The notes under the pieces: generated by a model | Database searches by the model: none | What the model was told of the DNA's origin: nothing | The model's input: the letters and a program-made list of their open reading frames with translations, nothing else | Assembly (NCBI RefSeq): GCF_000499845.2 | Contig: NC_023753.2 | Location: 12,069,181-12,133,180, forward strand | Length of the DNA stretch: 64,000 nucleotides | DNA from: Phaseolus vulgaris | Taxonomy: Eukaryota > Streptophyta > Magnoliopsida > Fabales > Fabaceae | Reading direction: 5' to 3' | Shown: one piece after another, positions 59,565 to 64,000 of the stretch | Numbering within the stretch: the stretch's first letter is position 1 | How the letters are laid out: the number at the start of each line of letters is the position of its first letter | Translations under genes and position numbers: made by a program

Positions 59565-61078
59565 ATTTCTTCGGAGATAATTCTACTTAAGAATCTGTTG
59601 GTTATTGAATGTGGGCAATTTTTTCAGCGTAGATTCAAATTTTAGTTTGTCATGCCCTGATAGGCCAACTCCTTATGTTAAACTTAATCTTATTAGTTTA
59701 GTTGTTCGTTCATATTGATTCTTAAATTGCAGCAACTTTTTTTTACTGAAAAATTAAATATCTTTAAAATACCATTAGTGTAATTATAGAGTTTTTGCAT
59801 AAATTATTTTAAACGAACAACTGTAGTTTTGTTTAAGCATGAAACGAACAATTTGTGAAATCAAAATGAGGATTCTTGTATGGGTGGGAAGATTAAATAG
59901 GACCGACTACTTAAATTAATTAACAAGAATTTCATAAAAAAAATAGAGATTAATGTTGCACATATAATCTTAAAAATTAAAATATTATTATTAATAATAA
60001 TATTAGTGAAAATATAAGCTCATATAATAAAAAAACAATTACAAAAATAAATATTATAATCATTATTAAAATAAAATCTAATTTAAAAGAAATTATAAAA
60101 TAAATATTTTATTAATTTTATAATGTTATAATTATATAATATTTGAAGTCAATTATTTTATTATATGTGACTTTTATAAATAATAATATTAATAAAATGA
60201 ATTATATTGATAAGAGTAAAATTAGTAATAAATTATGTAATAAATAATTAGTAAACTTTCAATTTCTTTATTAATGGTTATAAACAATAAGAATTTCGGA
60301 GTCAAAATCCCAAATAGCGTTGTTGGATATTCTTTCCACGTAAAGTCAATAAGAGTAGAAAAAAAGAGATAATCAATTACATTCATAACATAATTACTTA
60401 TGAATAGATCATGTTACTTTTTTTATACTTTTTCATGTTTCACGTTCAAAAGCAGAACATAATTCATTAGGTCACAATATAATCATTGTGATATTTCATT
60501 TTAAAACATTTCGTAAATATAATCATATATATAAATAAATAATCAAATAAAATAACATCAAAATATCTTTGTAATTTCTTTTAATCCAAACAAAATTCAG
60601 TCATTTCTTTCATTTTTTTAATCTCTCATTTTGCATTCTTCAATTCAAACAAAACCCAATCCAAAGAAAGGGTAAAAGAAGAGTAGAAGGTAGGCATTCA
60701 AAAATTGTAAGCGTTCACATAATATAGAAAGATGTAGTAGTCCCACATGGCATATCATCACATTACACTGTTTCTTTGAAGCTTGGCCTTACCCTTAGTT
60801 TGATCAAATATCAATTTCAGAACATTGATTTGGTGAAATTCAACCTGTGCAATCGTTAAATCAAAGTCCACAATGCTCAGGATGGTGTGCATAAGATTTG
60901 AGTCAAGTTCGGTGAGAGCATTCAGAAACTGAACACATATCTCTTACAAAGGAGTTTGAAATGAAATTCCAGTTCCTGAACTATATATATATATATATAT
61001 ATACACATATAAACTGGTAAGAGAAGCATATGGAAAAATAGATTATGTAATTGAACGCTACTGTAACTATCGCTGTAA
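59565..61078. other. AT-rich spacer between copia and the XS-domain gene
   Basis: No coding signature. It includes a (TA)n microsatellite at 60982-61003. The last few hundred bases are likely to hold the 3' untranslated region of the minus-strand XS-domain gene. Confidence 0.5.
60982..61003. repeat. (TA)n microsatellite
   Basis: About eleven TA units, some 75 bp downstream of the XS-domain stop codon (read on the minus strand). Confidence 0.85.
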
Positions 61079-64000
61079 CTACCGTCTGTCATCAGTTTTA
61101 ACAGGAGCTTTATCCAGGTCGTCAATCTCCTTCCTACTCTTTACCATACTCCATTTCTTACTATTGAAATCTAGTTTGTCAAAGTCCTCAGCAATTCCAA
61201 CATAACCATAAAGAATATTCTCCACTTTGGCTCCCTCGTCAGTCTCTCGCATGTTACAGCTTTTAATACCTTCAGATTTTACTCTCTCATATTCAGCTCT
61301 ACTGCGATTATTATCAGAAAGATATTTATGAAGCCTCTCTGCATCTCCCAGCCCACCAAACGTGCCCAGGAATTTCACCAATACAATACTTTGGTCTGCA
61401 GGCTTCCCTAAGCATAGTTTGATTCTTCCGCTCACAAAACCGTTGCCTGAGAGGTTAAAATAAATAAACAACTTCCGAATGCACAGTTTAACAGGTAACA
61501 ATGAGTAAATTCCAAGGAGGAATGCAAGGTTCATGTAATATAAATTTCATATTAAATTAATCAGTAATTCCCTAAACTATATAAAAATAATAATTAGGTT
61601 CCCAACTAAAAAAATGTGATTAGACCCTTGATCTTGTAACTTATTTGTATTTGGATGCCTGATGTTAGTTTATGACGCTTGCATCCAGCTTAAAATAAAC
61701 AATTCATTTCCATTTAAAAATCCTAGGACTCAATTACAAAAAAAAACGATATAAAACCCAGTTACAATTTATTTCTATGTTTAGAGAGCTAATTAAAAAT
61801 TCCCAAAAAGACTCAAGGGTCTACTGATTATTTTAACCTAAATTCAATATGCAATATTTTAAACATGCATATTCCAGTGGATGATTAATGCATATAATCC
61901 AATCAAAATAGTTAACATTTGGTTCACTATAAATTATGTTTTAACTTGAATAATTAATATTGCATACTATCATAATATCCAAACACAAATTACCTCTTAG
62001 AAACGCCTCAATTGTTTCCATGCTTACAACCTTCCAATTTTGCGGATTCTGATCAGACATGGATATGTTATGGATGACAACAATTGGAGGCCAAAGGATC
62101 AAATCCTCCTTTTGAGCCAGAGCTTCTGCTGGGGGTAAGACCTGGGGAACCCAAGTTACGGTATCTTGAGGAACAGCAATGTCCCATCCCATCAGAACAC
62201 AAACTGCTTTGTGAAGACCCATGTGCTTGGCTCTCAACCCAGCCTTATGGGACATAAAAGCATGAGTTACTAGACGTTGAGTGTCCATGAATTCTTTTGA
62301 CGAGCTGTTACCATTAAAAGGGATAAATGGGACATATAAACTTGTTAAGAGCTGCAACAACGATAATTACACTTAAAAGACAACACTTACTGGTAACTTA
62401 TACATTATAAAATCATTTCAAGCATATAAAACAGAACATACGGAATTCAGAAAGATGAAAATACATTATTTCTATTACAGCATAACAGACAAAAATCAAG
62501 TCTGAAGCCTGGGGGAAATGACAAGAATTAAAATAAAATAAAATTTGGTGGTATCCTCAAGATTAATAACTGAAGTCAGTCAGAAAAAAAAAGGTAAATG
62601 GCATACTACTAGGAAATCATAATCTCAAACAGTTAACAGAAATATGATAGCATATGACTTGACTGAGTATCCTCAGATTACGATTTTTTTTTCACTCAGA
62701 AATTCCTAAAGGATTAAGAAAATCATAAATTCCCTCATGTAATTCCTACTAGAAAAATCATTAGAACCTCATTAGATACAATTCCAAAATTCTTAATCAC
62801 TACAAACATGCAGCCCAAGTCAGTGAGCATCTGAAGCTTCCATCCCCTGCTGCTAAAATCTAAACCCAAAACTCACAGCTTTTAGTTGTTCCAGGAAGAT
62901 CAGTTTTAGCCAGAAGTCATCAAAGGTCTAGGCCATTTTAGCCAACCAGAATTCTATCATTACTATGCCATGACATGTCACTATGTCAGGATAATCTTTT
63001 TAGTGGCTGTAGATGTTAAGTCAATAATTCTACCATTTACCCTTTGAAGATCAGAAGCCACATAAAATTTCTTGTCCCAGATTACCATAGCTGTTGTCCT
63101 TTCCATCCTAAATATAATTAATCTGCAATCTCCAAGGCATCTAAAGGCTAAAATAAATACTCTTAACAGATTATTTGCATTTTGAAAATACAGTAAGATG
63201 CTAACAAAAATTCTAACCTAACTTCAAAACCAAGCAACAAGGCAGTAAATTTAAATCTAACTTCACCGTCATTTAAAAGCAAAGACACCAATTCAGCTAG
63301 CTTTTGTGACTAATGTTCATTCCCACAGCAGTTAACCAAATGTTTGATCCTATTGTCATGGATTGGTGCTATCAAACTCTCCAGATATCTGCCTTAGTAA
63401 AGTACAACAATTATACATACCAACATGTTTAGTTCCAAAGTTTGGGAACCTAAAACGTGATTCCTGGAATAATAGCACATGTACTTGACTCCATCTGTGA
63501 GTTAAATACTAGAGGATTCCTTATGCAATATGTGAGCAGAAATGCTCCATTTAATAAAACAGCGTCACAGAAAAAGAAAACAGACCTTCTGCCACAAGCA
63601 ATGCAGTACAAACTACCCGCTTTTCCATGGTCCTGGTATCTTCTTTGCACATATAAGTTCAGATTCAACTTCTTGGAGTACATTAAGAAATTCTCATGTA
63701 CCATTTGATTAAACTCCTCAGAGCCCTCAGTTGGCTCAGATTCTGCAGCACTTATCCAATCTTCAGATGATTCATCATTAGCTGCATGCTTATTCTCATC
63801 ATATCCATGATACTTTTTCCAAACTTTAGGTTGCTTTTGAATTGCATTTCTCTTAGAAAAATGCTGGGATTTATACCAGTTTGAAGAACTAGACTTTGAA
63901 TGATGCTTTATATTTTGATTGGAATACTTCCGAAATTGAAATGAATTCCTCATGTGTCCCATAGAACCTTGAGGTATATTCCATTCGTCAGATGGAAAAT
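61079..64000 (-). CDS. XS-domain (SGS3-like) protein, 3' part, runs off the right edge
   Basis: Three exons: 64000-63586 (open to the edge), 62304-61994 and 61446-61079. The introns (62305-63585 and 61447-61993) have GT-AG ends and keep phase; 363 residues are visible. Exon one carries a basic/Ser-rich stretch, an acidic SSEDWISAAESEPTEGSEEF and the first half of a zinc-finger-like motif (LYCIACGR). Exon two completes it (MDTQRLVTHAFMSH) and carries the XS domain: KHMGLHKAVCVLMGWDIAV, LILWPPIVVIHN, SMETIEAFLRG. Exon three continues GRIKLCLGKPADQSIVLVKF and ERLHKYLSDNNRSRAEYERV and ends DDRR-stop. XS domains bind RNA in the SGS3 family of post-transcriptional silencing. Without a long C-terminal coiled coil this is more likely a relative than SGS3 itself. 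No break seen; probably functional. Confidence 0.85.
61557..61850. repeat. Repeat-like segment in the last intron of the XS-domain gene
   Basis: A stretch with CTAAACTATATAAAAATAAT and TAGGTTCCCAACT near the start and AAAAGACTCAAGGGTCTACT near the end resembles common plant intronic repeats. The ends are not clearly inverted and no target duplication was found. Confidence 0.3.

Noticed and set aside
63457..63708. 83-residue plus-strand ORF
   Set aside because: Antisense shadow of the first visible exon of the XS-domain gene and its intron.

Overview
The window is plant nuclear DNA: AT-rich, with intron-containing genes that use GT-AG splice sites, and dominated by nested LTR retrotransposons, L1-type LINEs, a CACTA DNA transposon and MITE-like fold-backs. 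The repeat types and gene structure fit a dicot, probably a legume; that taxonomic step is inference. No CRISPR array, bacterial operon or RNA gene was recognised.

Only two ordinary host genes are supported. The first is a complete 20-exon gene for a full-size ABCG/PDR-type ABC transporter (32553-47756, + strand). I spliced it by hand to 1469 residues; phase is kept across all 19 introns and both nucleotide-binding domains are intact. Its 6.3-kb second intron holds a MITE-like element and a 488-bp tandem duplication, and intron 18 holds a fold-back MITE. The second is the 3' part of an XS-domain (SGS3-like) gene on the minus strand (61079 to beyond 64000), which runs off the right edge.

Layout: 1-1.2 kb, nothing recognised; 1.2-6.2 kb, decayed LINE with ORF1, endonuclease, RT, zf-RVT and RNase H remains; 8.2-12.9 kb, two diverged direct repeats flanking a truncated antisense Ty1/copia element; 14.7-19.4 kb, Ty3/gypsy element (Tat-like) lacking RT, interrupted by an Athila-like LTR; 20.2-20.6 kb, MITE; 20.8-28.6 kb, a second LINE, split by a block that includes an antisense Athila-like solo LTR (21.7-22.8 kb) and by a 4.5-kb CACTA element (23.5-28.1 kb) that carries copied exons of a kinesin-12 gene and of exosome subunit RRP46; 29.8-32.0 kb, a 26-bp minisatellite; 32.5-47.8 kb, the ABC transporter; 48.7-59.6 kb, a Ty1/copia element without gag, into which a 7030-bp gypsy element with 450-bp LTRs and target duplication ATAAT has inserted; 59.6-61 kb, nothing recognised; 61-64 kb, the XS-domain gene.

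The most unusual content is the CACTA element with exons from at least two unrelated host genes; the two gypsy copies that each pass from protease to integrase with no reverse transcriptase; the apparently spliced antisense gene inside the younger gypsy element; and the minisatellite about 0.5 kb upstream of the ABC transporter. All coordinates, splice sites and repeat counts were read by eye.
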